A stretch of DNA of 60,000 nucleotides from Takakia lepidozioides (GCA_030704615.1 CM060732.1:80749171-80809170); one strand, 5' to 3'; shown: positions 23,746 through 34,760, counted from the first letter of the stretch. Numbers and translations are program-made. Notes: a model not told the origin generated them from the sequence alone.

Positions 23746-23851
23746 AGCCTGGAGAGTCATATCTGCCATGTCACAACTGACTAGGTCTTTACGTCTTCAG
23801 AGTCAGGAAGTCGTAAATGGCTTCCATGACTGCATTTGCAGTCATAACACA

Positions 23852-23884
23852 GAGACGTAAAAGCCGCTTTTTGTTGTAGTGTGC
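23852..23884. repeat. Right TIR and TSD (TGC) of inner CACTA
   Basis: The sequence GACGTAAAAGCCGCTTTTT followed by GTTGTAGTG ends at 23881, with TGC at 23882-23884. Its reverse complement matches the left end at 9875. Confidence 0.9.
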
Positions 23885-25040
23885 CAGGCTTGCACAAGCA
23901 TTGCAAATGCACACAAAGTGGCCGGGCTTCACCCCTCCCCCATCATTTGATCATAGGTCTCCAAAGCCTCCATCCCACGTCCCTGTTGTGCATACCCTGC
24001 AAGCATCGCACTCCACAACACCACATCTCGTTCAGCCATAGAGTCGAAAACTCCCTTTGCATCCTCAATGCATCCACATTTGGCATACATGTCCAGGTCA
24101 GGGCAGTGTTCAGAATGACATCTGGTGCAATTCCTGCTTTGACCGATGTCACCATAGACCTCTTTCCCCTTTTCCAGGCTTGCACACGCATTGCAAGCAC
24201 AAACAAACGTGATGTGGTTGGGCTTCACCCCTTAGCGCATTATTTGCTCACAGGTCTCCAAGGCATTCGTACCACGCCCATGCTTGGTAAATCCTGCCAA
24301 GATTATATTCCACGTGATCAAAGATCATTGAGGTATTCTGTGTTGAACACTTGGTGATCATCGATGATGCTCCCCTTAACATACATGTTGACAAGGGTGT
24401 TGAATAGAAAAACGTTCGGCATGAATCCACTTTGGACAATGTGAGTGTGCACCTGCAGTCCAGCTTTCCTGCCAAGAGCCAAGAGCCAAGAGCCCACATT
24501 TGCAGGATGGACAAACTTCTTCACATCGTACATTAAGAAAAAGCCACACCTTGCGATTGCGGTTGTCCCACCATTGTGAAGGATATGTAAAACCCTCATG
24601 CTAGCTTTGCTCCGCCGAACAATTCAGGGCCGAGTCTGATGAGAGGGCAAAACAAGCTGAAACAGGTCGAAGAAGAATCCTGCCATCACTAAATCCACGT
24701 GATCAATGCTCGTTCATAAAACAAGATTGTGCTGTAGTGTGTTGCCCCCAAGCCTCTGCACTAGGAAGACAAATGAAAACGCTCAATGGAAGCAGTATTT
24801 GTCTTCCCTTTGCAGCTTCGATGCTGGCACATTTGGCATACATGTCTACCAGGGTATCGTTCGGAATGACATCTGGTACAATTCCAGCTTTGATGATGTC
24901 AGCATGGACCTCTTTGCCCTTTTCCAGGGCTGCCAGGCTCGCACACGCATTGCATCTACAAACGGACGTGACTAGGTATGCCTTTACCCCTTCCCGCATC
25001 ATTTGCTCATAGGTCTCCAAGGGCTTCTGTCTCTGTTACC
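23882..25040 (-). pseudogene. PPR pseudogene, other half of the array
   Basis: Continues the PPR copy interrupted at 9874. Minus frames show TALTWTCMPNVD (frame-shifted MYAKCG), [38 protein letters not shown] and DMYAKCASIEAAKG. Around 24480-24600 an OSB-like piece (FFLMYDVKKFVHPANVGS in one frame) is fused to PPR text. The segment 24700-25020 is a separate PPR remnant. It has no start and several frame breaks. Confidence 0.8.
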
Positions 25041-25200
25041 TGTTTCTGGATACCCTAAATTTGACAATGTCACCATGGACCTTTTACCCTTTTCCACAAA
25101 GGTAAAATTGAAACACGGACTGCCAAGACCAAGCTGACTTTCCCAAGAACCTTGTATACATCAGGAAGAATACCACATCATGGTACTAACAGGAGCCAAG
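25041..25200 (+). pseudogene. OSB-like exon fragment
   Basis: Holds KTKLTFPRTLYTSGRIPHHG on the plus strand, equivalent to CKLALPRTL in the OSB cluster near 31215. It is short and bounded by unrelated sequence. The assignment rests on co-occurrence with PDF-motif exons in the other clusters. Confidence 0.35.
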
Positions 25201-25336
25201 AGCCCATTGCGGTTGCGGTGCAGGTTGCGCTTCGCCCCGCATCAGTAGCTCAATGCAAAGCCTCCATCCCACGCTCTATCCTGCGATCATCGCGTTCCAT
25301 GACACAACAGCTCGATACTAAGAAAACGCTGAGGAG

Positions 25337-25361
25337 AAAAAAAAAAAAAAAAAAAAAAAAA
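25337..25361. repeat. A25 homopolymer run
   Basis: Twenty-five consecutive A residues lie inside the right arm of the outer CACTA. It could be the tail of a retroposed fragment (25041-25336), but no duplication is obvious. Confidence 0.9.
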
Positions 25362-25702
25362 CTAAGTCCCAGCCCTCTAATGGGGAACCCTATAAGCAAC
25401 TTTTTAAGACTTTTTTAACCTTTTGGCTACCAGGCTTGCACTAGAAGTCATTCCAACTACTATTTGGTGGTGAGCTCGCACTGGTCAACCATCGTTGACC
25501 AACATTCCGTCTAGTGTGGAGCCATGCAGTCATGACGAAGTCTACTAACGTAGTCACCCAGAGGACTATGTAGTCACTCAGTCATTTCAACGACTACATG
25601 AAGCCCCGTTTGGACCAAAAATACAGGGAAGTCATGGTCAAAGTCAGGAAAACCATGACTACCGCGGCCTCGCAGTCAGATATACCGCGTTATGTTGTAG
25701 TG

Positions 25703-26175
25703 CAGAAGTGAGTCCGAAGTTCGTACCTCCGTATGCGGGACCATTTCGCATCCGGAAAGTTATGAATGAGGATGGAGCTGCCGGCAAACAACAAGGTGCA
25801 TCCGGTAATCCACGTCTCCCATTTGAAGCCTTACTTCAAAGATGAAGCGCATCCGAATCGGCATCAAGTGTTGCGTCCGCCACCTGTGTTGTTGGATCAT
25901 GAAAATGAACCTGAGTACGAGGTGGAGGCAGTGCTTAAGTCGAGGAGGTTCAAGAATCGAGAAACGGAGTATCTCCTGAAATGGAAGGGCTATCATCATG
26001 TGGAGGCATCTCAACACCCTTGTCAACATGTACTCCAAGTGCGGGAAGGTGGTGGATGCCCGCCAAGTGTTTGACAAAATGTAGGAAACGCATCCGAGGC
26101 GGTTGCAGCTTTCGAAGGGCGACCTCAAAAGCGGAAGAAACGTTGATGGGGACATCAACCTTGGATCAAGGGGGA
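25703..26175 (+). pseudogene. Gypsy element A, integrase tail and chromodomain
   Basis: Resumes the pol interrupted at 4038: SPKFVPPYAGPFRIRKVMNE, then a frame change to KVHPVIHVSHLKPYFKDEAH (GPY/F-type integrase end). A chromodomain follows (EYEVEAVLKSRRFKNRETEY, LLKWKGY). After KWKGYHH the text departs to a PPR fragment and returns as HPEAVAAFEGRPQKRK near 26090. The purine run GGGGGAGGAAATG (26169-26179) is a likely polypurine tract before the 3' LTR. Confidence 0.85.
26009..26081 (+). pseudogene. PPR micro-fragment inside the gypsy chromodomain
   Basis: About 73 bp encode LNTLVNMYSKCGKVV and then DARQVFDKM, an unmistakable PPR L-motif in the sense orientation. It replaces the WEP-containing second half of the chromodomain (normally TWEPLxxL). 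Confidence 0.85.
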
Positions 26176-26177
26176 GG

Positions 26178-27530
26178 AAATGCATGCTTAGCCCGGCTTA
26201 GCTAACTCAGGAATCCGATTGCAAAAACTTGTATTGTACAAATTTTGTTACAAATGAAATGGTTTCCAAATGTTGTGCGTCATATTTTGTTTGGAATGGT
26301 AATGCATGGTATGGTGGGCTAGTGTGTAGAATGCATGCTAGCTTACAAAAGTGGGAGAGGTAAATTGGATTAATCGTGTGTTTGCGTAGTGTCGAAATCG
26401 GGTGACTCCCATCCAAGGGGCAAGGAAACTTGCGCATTCCTTGGGAGTTCACGTGCTAGTGCGCACCTGGTGCGTGCGCATACTATAACTGCGCTACCGA
26501 GGGGGTTGCCTTGTAGTGTGGGCTAACACGGAAGCTGCGTGCTTCCGTTCACGTACTATAATCGTGTAGCCTCGGGACGAAGTCGTAGTGCGGCTTTGGC
26601 GTGTTCCCGTACCTCAGGCCAACATTCCAAGGCGGACCCAATTGTAGTCATTGGGGCGCATGGTTAGTCCAAGGTTATCTTCCTAGTTAAAAAGGGTTCA
26701 AGGTGAACCCATGCTCAAGGTGATGCCAAAAGCGGCATCATTAGCGGTCGCAAGCAATGTTGTTGCAGTAAGGTGATTCGATCCTCGGGGAGGATCGTTC
26801 CTTGGCCTTGAAGTAGGCCAAGAAGAGTGCACTGGGAGGAGCTTGAGAGGCTCCACCCTTGGCCGAGACTTGGAGGAAGTCGGCCGAACTAGCTAGTGGA
26901 GAGTAGAGTCAAGTGTGGGGTTTGGTTCTTTGCCATGGGACGCCATGGTACGAAAACAAACTCCTTGATGTGGGACGCCACAACTTGGATGTTTGTTTCT
27001 ACAAAATGGACAAGTCGATGAGGACATCGACTCCCTATTGGTAGGGGTGTGTGTCACGGCCCTTTGCCTTGAGGGCAGGGGGGTCGGGACGCAGGAGGGG
27101 CTGCCCCTGTGGTGGGGGCAGTGGCAGCAATATGTACGGGGGGCTGAAGCACCCTTGAGTGCCCAAGGCACTCAAGGAGGCGGAGGCGCTCACTAGGTGG
27201 AGCCCCGCACACCGGGTTGCGGTGGGGGTGGCTCCACAAGGGGTGGAGGTAGCTTAGTGGGACTTAGTGGGGGTGGCATAGGACTCACCATGGGGCGGAG
27301 ACCTTGTGGTGGGAGTCGTGGGGAGTCTTGGGACTCACCATGGTCCAATGGGGCCGTGGTGGGTGGGCCAAGGCTCACCGCGACTCATCATTGGAATCGA
27401 CGATCTTCGTGGTGGTTCGCCATAAAATGGCATGGTTGTTTGTGAAACCCCCGCGGACAGTCACAGAAGTATATATAGGGAGTAGTAACCCCGAGAATGG
27501 TGCAAGCCCGTTGGTGACCAAAAACTAGTG
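26178..27530 (+). repeat. Probable 3' LTR of gypsy element A
   Basis: Begins TGCATGCTTAGCC directly after the polypurine tract. It contains TATATAGGGAG (27470-27480), which would be the LTR promoter. No partner LTR exists in the window and the CA end could not be fixed, so the right border is uncertain. No coding sequence is seen. Confidence 0.45.
27050..27230 (+). repeat. 180-bp direct repeat, copy 1
   Basis: Runs from TGTGTCACGGCCC to GGTGGGGGTG, and contains a GC-rich inverted repeat (ACCCTTGAGTGCC..GGCACTCAAGG). It matches 28485-28663 at roughly 85-90 percent by eye. It lies in the presumed LTR. Confidence 0.85.
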
Positions 27531-27890
27531 AGTAAGCGAGCGAGCCGGAAAGCGACCAAGGAGTGGGGAGCTATTCCGGACTGCCATCTACCAAAGAGAA
27601 TTTCCACTAGGTCCAAATTGGTGGAGGGTCTGGTGGAAGAGTAAAGGGGGACCGTTATGTCCCGGTGAGCAGCCGAAGCTCCAAGTTGGCCCGGCGGCCA
27701 GGTTGGGAGTTAGGCGTGCGCATCAAAGCGAGTAATTATGATTTGAAGGGGAGCTTACCGAAGTGAGGTGCGCGACACAGAGAGGGAAAAAAGTGGGTTG
27801 GGAACGAGGGGTAGGCCCTTATATACTGCCTAGAGAGGCCTGGCGCGCGTCCGCCTCTGCTGCCCATTCACGCCTCGCCACGTGTCCAGG
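27531..27890. other. No gene; between LTR and hairpin array
   Basis: GC-rich sequence with a second TATA-like word (CTTATATACTGCC near 27818) and no sustained reading frame. It may be the untranslated leader of an LTR element or solo LTR sequence. Confidence 0.35.
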
Positions 27891-28320
27891 GAGCAGTCGC
27901 ACCTATGGGTGGTCGCAGCTAATAACAAAAAAAAAAAAAGTGCTGCGACCCCTCCCTGCTGGTGGTCGCACCTTTTTAAAAACAAAACAAAAATGTGAGA
28001 CCCCCCATAAGCGGTCGCACCTAATAACAAAAAAGAAAAAGTCTGCGACCACCACTGGCTGGTGGTCGCATCCATTTAAAAAATAATTAAAAATGTGCGA
28101 CCATCCCGTGCTGGTGGTGGCACCTATTTTTTAAAAAATGAAAAAGTTGCGACCACCACCTGCTGGTGGTCGCACCTATTTAAAAACAATGAAAAAGTTG
28201 CGACCACCAACCTGCTGGTGGTCGTACCCAATTAAAAAAAAAGAAAAAATGTGCGACCACCCTCTGCTTGTGGTCGCACCTATTAAAAAAAATGAAAATG
28301 TTGCGACCACCTAAGCGAAA
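27891..28320 (+). repeat. Tandem hairpin array, ~52-bp period
   Basis: Eight units begin near 27941, 27994, 28041, 28095, 28148, 28199, 28251 and 28302. Each is an inverted repeat of the form TGCGACCACC, then a loop (about 8-10 bp, often CTGC), then GGTGGTCGCACC. Each is followed by an A-rich spacer (TTTAAAAACAATGAAAAAGT type). A related three-unit array in the opposite sense lies at 34990-35112. Confidence 0.85.
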
Positions 28321-28484
28321 ACTCTGGCAATGTTAGGGATTCACGAGTTTAGACTAAACAAAACTCTTTATGTGCATGGATACGATCTTTTTGTGTCCGT
28401 GTCCCATTCACATTTTTCGGATGTGAATTTAATGGGGACATACTGGTTGGAGAGAGCGAGGGTATTTCTCCACATTGATTACAA

Positions 28485-28663
28485 TGTGTCGCGGCCCTCT
28501 GCCTTGAGGGCAGGGGGTCGGGACACAAGAGGGATTGCACCTATTGTGGGGGCAGTGGCAACAGTAGGTACGGGGGCTGAAGCACCCTTGAGTGCCTTGG
28601 GCACTCAAGGAGGCGGAGGCACTCACTAGGTGGAGCCCTGCACACCGTGTTGCGGTGGGGGTG
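28485..28663 (+). repeat. 180-bp direct repeat, copy 2
   Basis: Copy of 27050-27230. It is cut at 28664 by the CACTA-like end: copy 1 continues GGTGGCTCC where this copy reads GGTG then CACTAG. Confidence 0.85.
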
Positions 28664-29562
28664 CACTAGAAGAAAAATGCGGAATAACCACTCTGTTAAC
28701 CACTCATTTTGAGTGGTAAAAGACACTAAACCACTCTTGCCCCAGAGTGATGAAGAACCAGTGGATTAGGACAAGTGAGTGGTAAAAGACATTACGTGGC
28801 ATCAATGGTTAAGGATAGTGGTTCGAACCACTCACGTCCGGGTCCACCTGTTCGCTGACATGTCACAGTGGTAAATTAACCACTGTGACGTGTAAACTCA
28901 CCAACGTGACGTGTCAATGATGTGTCACTGAGGTAAATCAACCACTTCTGACGTGTCACAGTGGTAAACTGACGTGTCATAGTGGTAAAGTAACCACTTC
29001 CGTTTTCTAGTGGACACGTGGAAGTCGGTGGTCCGTGGATGATATTGGATATTATGTTGACACGTGCCGACACTCTCAGCATGGACACGTGTCATGTGTC
29101 GGTGCTACGAAATGGATGGAGTGAAAAATTCAAGACTTCCGAAACCACTTGTTGAGTGATCGCGAAATGACTCACAAAGTCATTCTATGAAAACTGAGAA
29201 TATACAATATCACTCAAACCGTGGTTATGTGAGTGGACGACGTCTCTTAGCAGGTCATTGGAATGATTACCCACATAGTGGTATGTAAGCTATTTGAATC
29301 ATCCATGGTGTCTCTCTGAGTGGGACCTATGGATTGGAATGATTACTAACAGAGTGGTGTGTAAGTGATTAGGAATACCACTGGAGGAATTCATACCACT
29401 AATACAGTAATATATAGGTGATTACGTATACCACTACAGGAGTGGTAATGGAGGCAATTGTATGTATTTGGCTACTCTTACAGTTTTAAATTACACCACT
29501 ATTATAGTGGCGTGCAAGTGATTAGGAACATGACTAGAGGAACACATACCACTATTGTAGTG
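28664..29562. mobile_element. Small non-autonomous CACTA-like relic
   Basis: Starts CACTAGAAGAAAAATGCGG exactly where the direct repeat is broken. Two right ends are possible. 29012 (CCGTTTTCTAGTG, inverted match to CACTAGAA-AACGG) would give 349 bp. 29562 (ACTATTGTAGTG) would give 899 bp. The interior is full of paired ACCACT/AGTGGT words and ACACGTG sites (29013-29090), like the arms of the larger elements. No 3-bp duplication matches (GTG at left; GAC or AAA at right). No coding capacity. Confidence 0.45.
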
Positions 29563-29809
29563 AAAGAAGTACCATTGGGGATTCAAGCTCCACAAAATAA
29601 AATAAAATCCCAGAGAGTAAGTGCTGGAACACTGTCAACAAAATCCAGCCATGATAAAAGTCTGAGCCTAACTTCTACACAACGTCTCCCCATGCATGCT
29701 AGGAATACTGAATTGCTTTCCTACCTTCTTCTCATTGCCAGCAATGTCTACGCCTGGACGAACAAAATTGTAAGCCCTCTTCATGTTCTTCTCTGGCCAG
29801 GGCTGCCAG

Positions 29810-30100
29810 GCTCACCTTTGATGTAGATGTACACCAGGGGAATGTTTAGAATGACATCTGGTACAATTCCAGCTTTGATAATGTCACCATGAACCTCTTT
29901 GCCCCTTCCCAGGGCTGCTAGGCTCCCATATGCATATTACAAACACAAATGAACATGACCTGGTCTTGCTTTATCCCATCCCACATCATTTGCTCCTAGG
30001 TTTCCAAAGCCTTAATCTCATACCCATGCTGCACATACCTTGCAATCATGGCACTCCAAAAGACCACATCTCGTTCAGCCACCTCTCTTGATCTTCTTTC
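29810..30100 (-). pseudogene. PPR fragment
   Basis: The minus strand carries remnants of [27 protein letters not shown] and AERDVVFWSAMIARYVQHG, ending against OSB-like sequence at about 30110. Frameshifts and stops are present. Confidence 0.7.
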
Positions 30101-30110
30101 AGAAGCTGTG

Positions 30111-31510
30111 GTCATGGTTGAGGTGCCTGATTTTATCAACTGTGCCACTGCAGCTGCTACCTTTAGTTGACCATCTACCCATGCAGCAGGTTTCTTGTAG
30201 CTATTGATCCACATGGAATCATAGGTAATCTGGAGCTTGAAGTCCGACCTTCTTGGATGAATCTGGACCTAGACTCTATCCCTGCTCCTTCAGTTATCAA
30301 TGTCGCTGCACAAATCTGCATACATCCTTGCCTTGCTGCTAACACCTGACAATGACAGCCTAGATTTATCCTAGGGAACACCCAACTCAACTTATCACTA
30401 TGGTCAATTGCATCTATTACTCTCTGTAATCCAATAGGCATTTCACATTTTTGCCTCGATTGTCGTACCATTGACTGGGGTCAGAAAAAGTATTCATTCC
30501 ACAACTTTTCCTCGTTTCAGTTGAACTACCTGTTTAGAACTGGATACTTCCCTGTTGTCACATTGGCGGTACCATGTCAAAGTCACTCCAAACTATCAAA
30601 GGTTCACTCAACCAGTTAATTTGCAAAATTCAACATAAAAATTTAGGGCCAATTATGATAAGAGGGAAAAACAGGATGAAAGTGTGTTGAAGAAGGTGCC
30701 TTTATTAGCAGTGCCTGATTTTCTCAATTGTGTCGCTGCTGCTACGGCTTCGAGTTGACCATCTACCCATGCAGGTTTTTTGCAGCTATTGATCCACAGG
30801 GAATTATAGGTAATCGTGAGCTTGAAGTCCCGCCCTCTTGGATGAATCTGGACCGGCCCGACTCTACCCTGTTCCCTCAGCTATCCAAGCTCTGCACAAA
30901 TCATGCATACATCCTTCCCTTGCTGCTAGCGGTAATGACAGCCTACAATTGTTCCAGCAAACACCCAACCCTACTTATCACCCATGCAGAATTCAACATG
31001 CATCTCAGGGCCAAGTCTGATGAGAGGGAAAAATAGGCTGAAACGTGCCCTCACCACATTGTCCTTGACCCATGGAGGATTTGACTGACCATCAACCCAA
31101 AAGGACCTCTTGTGTGTGTTGTTTGTCTGTAGTCAGGTAATGTCGGATTGGTCTATGAGAACCACCACGATGCAGCTGAGCAGGCAGAGATTGAAACACG
31201 GTCTGCTAAGAACTGCAAGCTGGCTCTCCCAAGAACCTTGTAAACATTAGGAGGAATACCAAATCATGGTACTCACAGGTACGAAGAGCCCATCTTTGCA
31301 GGATGGACGAACTTCTTCACATCGTACATTAAGAAAAGCCACACTTGGTGATTGCAGTTGTCCCACCATCGTGAGGGATCGGTATAAAACTCATGCAACC
31401 TCACATCACAAACGAGCTAACTTGCAGAATTCTACATGAAAATTTAGGGACTACTTTGGTAACAGGGAAAAACAGGGTGAAATGTGTTGAAGAAGGTACC
31501 TTCATGCCGC
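30111..31510 (-). pseudogene. OSB-like pseudogene with two PDF-type motifs
   Basis: The most complete minus-strand copy. From 5' to 3' on that strand: FYTDPSRWWDNCNHQ (about 31395-31350), HKRSFWVDGQSNPPWVKDN (about 31110-31050), SDPSQWYDNRGK (about 30490-30450), and DFKLQITYDSMWINSYKKP (about 30255-30190) leading into an alanine-rich AAAVAQLIKSG. Two rounds of WW/WY-DNR...W-V-(P)PW are consistent with OSB proteins, which carry one to three PDF motifs after an SSB/OB domain. No OB domain is seen. Putative introns (GTGAATGCC donor) separate motif halves. Stops and frame shifts make it non-functional. Confidence 0.6.
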
Positions 31511-31564
31511 ACGTTCAGCCATCTCCACATTGCCATGGATTCTGCAGGCACCAAGCAAGGCCTT

Positions 31565-31680
31565 CATTTTGCAAACATGTCGACCTCTTTCCCCTTTACC
31601 AGAGCTGCCAGGCAGTGTTCAGAATGACATTAGGTACAATTCCAGCTTTGAACATGGCACGGCCTGCTAAGACCAAGCTG
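31565..31680 (-). pseudogene. PPR micro-fragment
   Basis: Contains the complement of the CAGTGTTCAGAATGACAT..GGTACAATTCCAGCTTTGA word found in every PPR copy here, about 35 residues of the [14 protein letters not shown] block. Flanked by OSB-type leader text. Confidence 0.65.
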
Positions 31681-31699
31681 ACACTCTCTCTTGCACCAA

Positions 31700-33200
31700 C
31701 GAGCTAACTTACAAATTTCAATATGCATATCAGGCCCGAGTCTGATAAAAGGGCAAAACAGGCTGAAATAGGTTGAATCAAGAAATGGGCAGAAGCATGC
31801 TACAGTGGCTCACTTTGCGAAATTTTTGTCCAGTCTAAATAGTCTACTTTTATTTATATCTTTTTTCATAGGAACTTTAAATTAGGTGTTGTAATTTATT
31901 TTTGTTGTAACTCAATTTGAGATCACCCAAAAATTGGTTTTCAAACAAAGCTGTTGTGTTTTGAAGATGAAAAATGAGAGTAAGATTAGAGTAGAGTGGA
32001 CAAAAGTGAGCCACTGTAGCATGCTTCTGCCCAAATGAATCAGCGAGCTGCTAAGACCAAGCTGATTCTCCCAAGAACCTTGTAAACATCAGGAAGAATA
32101 CCGTACTAACAGGAGCCAAAAGCCCACATTTGTAGGATGGACAAACTTTTTCACATCCTACATTAAGGAAAAGCCACACTGTAGTGTGAAAAAGAAAAGG
32201 CATGAAACCCTTCTGGTAAACTATAGTTAACTATTTCTTGAGCAGTGATCCATGGCCCTGCCCTATGACATCAACCTACTTGCTCTTTCTAAAATGACTC
32301 AGACCCTACTTTATTCATTCTAAATCTATTTATGACCAGAGACTTTATACCCTTATCCACGCCGCAGCAGAAGAGAAGTCATGGACAGGGCTGAGGTTAT
32401 CTAAATTGTTATTGGGTCTCTTTAGTGAACAGATCATCATATATGTCAGGGTTCTTCTTCCCTACAGATGTCATCATTGGAAAATCATAGGGTGTACATT
32501 CTGATCCTTATACAGAAACAGATCCTATCCACAGTGTAAACATATTAGAGATACCCCATTGGCCCATACTTGGACTAGGTAAGTGATGCAGAAATATTTG
32601 TGCCACTTACTCTACTGGAAACCAGAATGCAAAGGCCCTAGTTTCTACACATGAGCTCTCATTTTCCTTCTTTATTAATACTACAACTATCTAAGAAACA
32701 GATCCCATTTGGCATGACATTGCTACCCCTTCATATCCTGCCCATGGATTGTACACTAATGCATGGTGTTTTGACATCATTCACATCTACTTAAATCAAA
32801 ATGCAAAACCCTAGCTTCTCTATTTCAGATTTCTCTTCTCTTTCCCTTTGCATGAAGAGGGCATGATATCACAGAGCCCCCATTTTTAACTCCTCCTTAA
32901 AACTGCATTTTAACTATTTGAAAGACCCTTATGCCCCACTGATTGCAGATCTCAGTCCATGAATGTTCCTAAGTTGATTGATACAAGTAGTAGGGAACAA
33001 ATGCATGCCACCTGATATCTTCTTTCAGAAAAACTACAGCCTAACCCCATAGTAGGTACACTGCCCTCTTGAGATCTAATTGCCTTACAGTGTGCAAGCA
33101 TTATGATTCAATGTGCCCTACTCCTTGCATCCAGCCATCCACACCTTCCTCTTTCTGTTTACAAAGAAATCATAGCTAACCCTCACTAGTGCTCACATCA
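31700..33200. other. No gene recognised; AT-rich
   Basis: The pair CTGAAATAGGTTGA.TCAAG and AGCATGCTACAGTGGCTCAC (31790-31815) reappears inverted as GTGAGCCACTGTAGCATGCT (32006-32025). This frames a 240-bp AT-rich segment, probably a small MITE (31776-32035). The rest, to 33200, has only short frames. Confidence 0.5.
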
Positions 33201-34760
33201 ACTATATTGGATTGCATGTACATCTAACCATCAAAATCCAGAGCCGCATTGTGGTTCAGATTCATAATGCTGAAGCCAAAGGAACAAAAACAAAACAAAT
33301 AGCAACCATTCTGTCATTGTGGGTGAACTACATCTGCCCTCAATCAGCACTCCCACAGACATATGCATCAGATCCATTCATCTCCACAATCTCCTGGAGA
33401 TTGAAGTCCAGAGTCCCCATTCCATTTTCCAAAATCCCTTTTCTGTCTCTCTCATTTCCATTGAGAGTGTCTCTACCAAAATTCCACAACAACTATTCCT
33501 AAGTGAAAGAAGAAGAAGAAGAAGAAGCCCCGACCTCTGACTTAACTGATTTATACTCAAACTGAAGTGGTGGGTTGCTTGCATGAACTGACACCCACCC
33601 TTCTTGTCAGCAGCTCCACCTTGCCTGCTGTCACTGGCCCTCACCCGCGCTTTTCAAAATCAAAGATCTCATATGCCGGTTCATCCGCCGTCTTTCTTGC
33701 CTTGTCATAAACAGAATCGACCTGCTCGGGTTGCCCTGCCCGCAATCAACTGCTGCCGTAGCTCTTGGCAATGCCTCCCACAGCTCGATTTATCGTGCTT
33801 CCATACTGGCGCTTCCCAACACTCACCATCGTGGCTTGATCATCCGCCAACATTCCTGCCAACCTACCCTAAAGCAAAACACATGCTAACACAGAAGCTA
33901 GTCCGCATCTCAGATATTTCTCTACTCTGTACATGCATCCTTCATTAACCCTATCTACAGGTGATCCGAGTCAACTTATTTACCAACTCTGCTCCTCTAC
34001 CGTAAGCTCAAACGTCAGAAATTGGCAAGAAAGAAGCATAAACACACAACGGATCTGTTCCCCTCATCTGGCGGTTGCACAGGATGCCAAGCTGCCTGCC
34101 TTGAAGCCCATCCTCCCGCGATCGTGGTCATGAAAGCAACGGCGGTACTGCTGTCCCTCCGTTAGTAGCTGCACCATGATGCCGAGCTGCTTTCCCCGCA
34201 ACTCCCACACCTTCAGAGATTAAATCAAAGGCGGCACCGCCTCTAAGCCTCCATCACTTCTGTCAGTAGCACATGGCATCAAGCCTCCCTTGCCCTTAAT
34301 GAATCGTCCTGCAGCACTCCCTAATTTCTTCAAAGCAAGTCCTTCCCTCGTGAGTTGATCTTTCAGAAATGTATCATCAAAAGACAGCACCGCTTCCATG
34401 TAATCGCAGCTGCACAGCCTTCCAAACATTGCTCCTCCTCTGTCAGCCGCACCTCATGCCACACCATTCTCCTCAATCGATATACCTCAATGCACGCGCG
34501 CCAAGCTCCCTGTTGCACACACCACACCATTCTATTTCCCACATCACCTGTAGGGCTTCCCCGCCATCATACTTCATGCAGGGATGAAGTCCGTTCATCG
34601 TCGGGATAAAAATAGGTAGATGATGAGTTTGATCGACTTTCATCCAGGCCACGGACTTTCATTGCGCTCATAGAGTAATCTGGAAAATCACAGATGAAAT
34701 CCGTCTATCCGGTGGATGAAATAAATCGCAGGTACTTGAGCATTTTCATCCTGGCCCTAG
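33201..34760. other. No gene recognised; degenerate repeats
   Basis: An AGA microsatellite (about 33507-33526) is present. There is a loose repeat with a GTAGCA-CATG-CATC/GCAC-ATGCC core near 34070, 34167, 34265 and 34448. Reading frames of 70-114 codons are Ser/Pro/Cys-rich without motifs and look incidental. Confidence 0.35.

Larger units (their letters stand above)
9875..23881. mobile_element. Complete 14.0-kb CACTA (EnSpm) transposon
   Basis: The left end CACTACAACA....GCGGCTTTTA and the right end TAAAAGCCGC....TGTTGTAGTG are inverted repeats. A 3-bp duplication TGC stands at 9872-9874 and 23882-23884, the size expected for CACTA elements. Removing the element joins CTAGGGCTGC to CAGGCTTGCACAAG, which is exactly the uninterrupted text of the sister PPR copy at 9211-9240. 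That gives an in-window empty site. Cargo: TNP2 transposase (minus, 11554-15108), a plus-strand proline-rich frame (16696-18323), LINE 3' fragments (18398-20170), an FCP1-like frame (20815-21951) and a DUF8039-like frame (22142-22670). A cluster of twelve CACGTG sites lies in the right arm. Good preservation of the ends and transposase suggests a fairly young insertion. Confidence 0.93.
4039..25702. mobile_element. Outer CACTA-type element split by a nested CACTA
   Basis: The left end reads CACTACAACAGATCGTGG and then TATATATGACTG. The reverse complement of the right end reads CACTACAACATAACGCGG and then TATATCTGACTG, so about 26 of the first 30 positions pair as terminal inverted repeats. 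Both ends abut the same gypsy pol. The 3-bp flanks differ (GGA versus CAG), and about 80 codons of the integrase C-terminus are missing at the site, so a flanking deletion probably removed the target duplication. The left arm carries CATGACT motifs and three CACGTG sites, two of them ACACGTGGCA. Without the nested 14-kb element it is about 7.65 kb. It holds no transposase, only LINE, OSB-like and PPR fragments, so it would be a non-autonomous, Pack-type element. An alternative is two independent related elements whose outer ends happen to face each other. Confidence 0.65.

Noticed and set aside
9875-25702. Reading both CACTA pairs as one element with shifted ends
   Set aside because: Each pair has its own matching subterminal text (GCGGCTTTTA versus GGTATAT), and the inner pair has its own TGC duplication in PPR sequence.
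27891-28320. Regular repeat-spacer pattern resembling a CRISPR array
   Set aside because: The spacers are near-identical A-rich sequence rather than unique, the genome is a plant, and no cas genes are present.
28664-29012. Firm call of a 349-bp CACTA MITE
   Set aside because: Only the outer 8 bp and a CGG block match between ends and no 3-bp duplication is present; kept as a low-confidence relic with two possible right ends.
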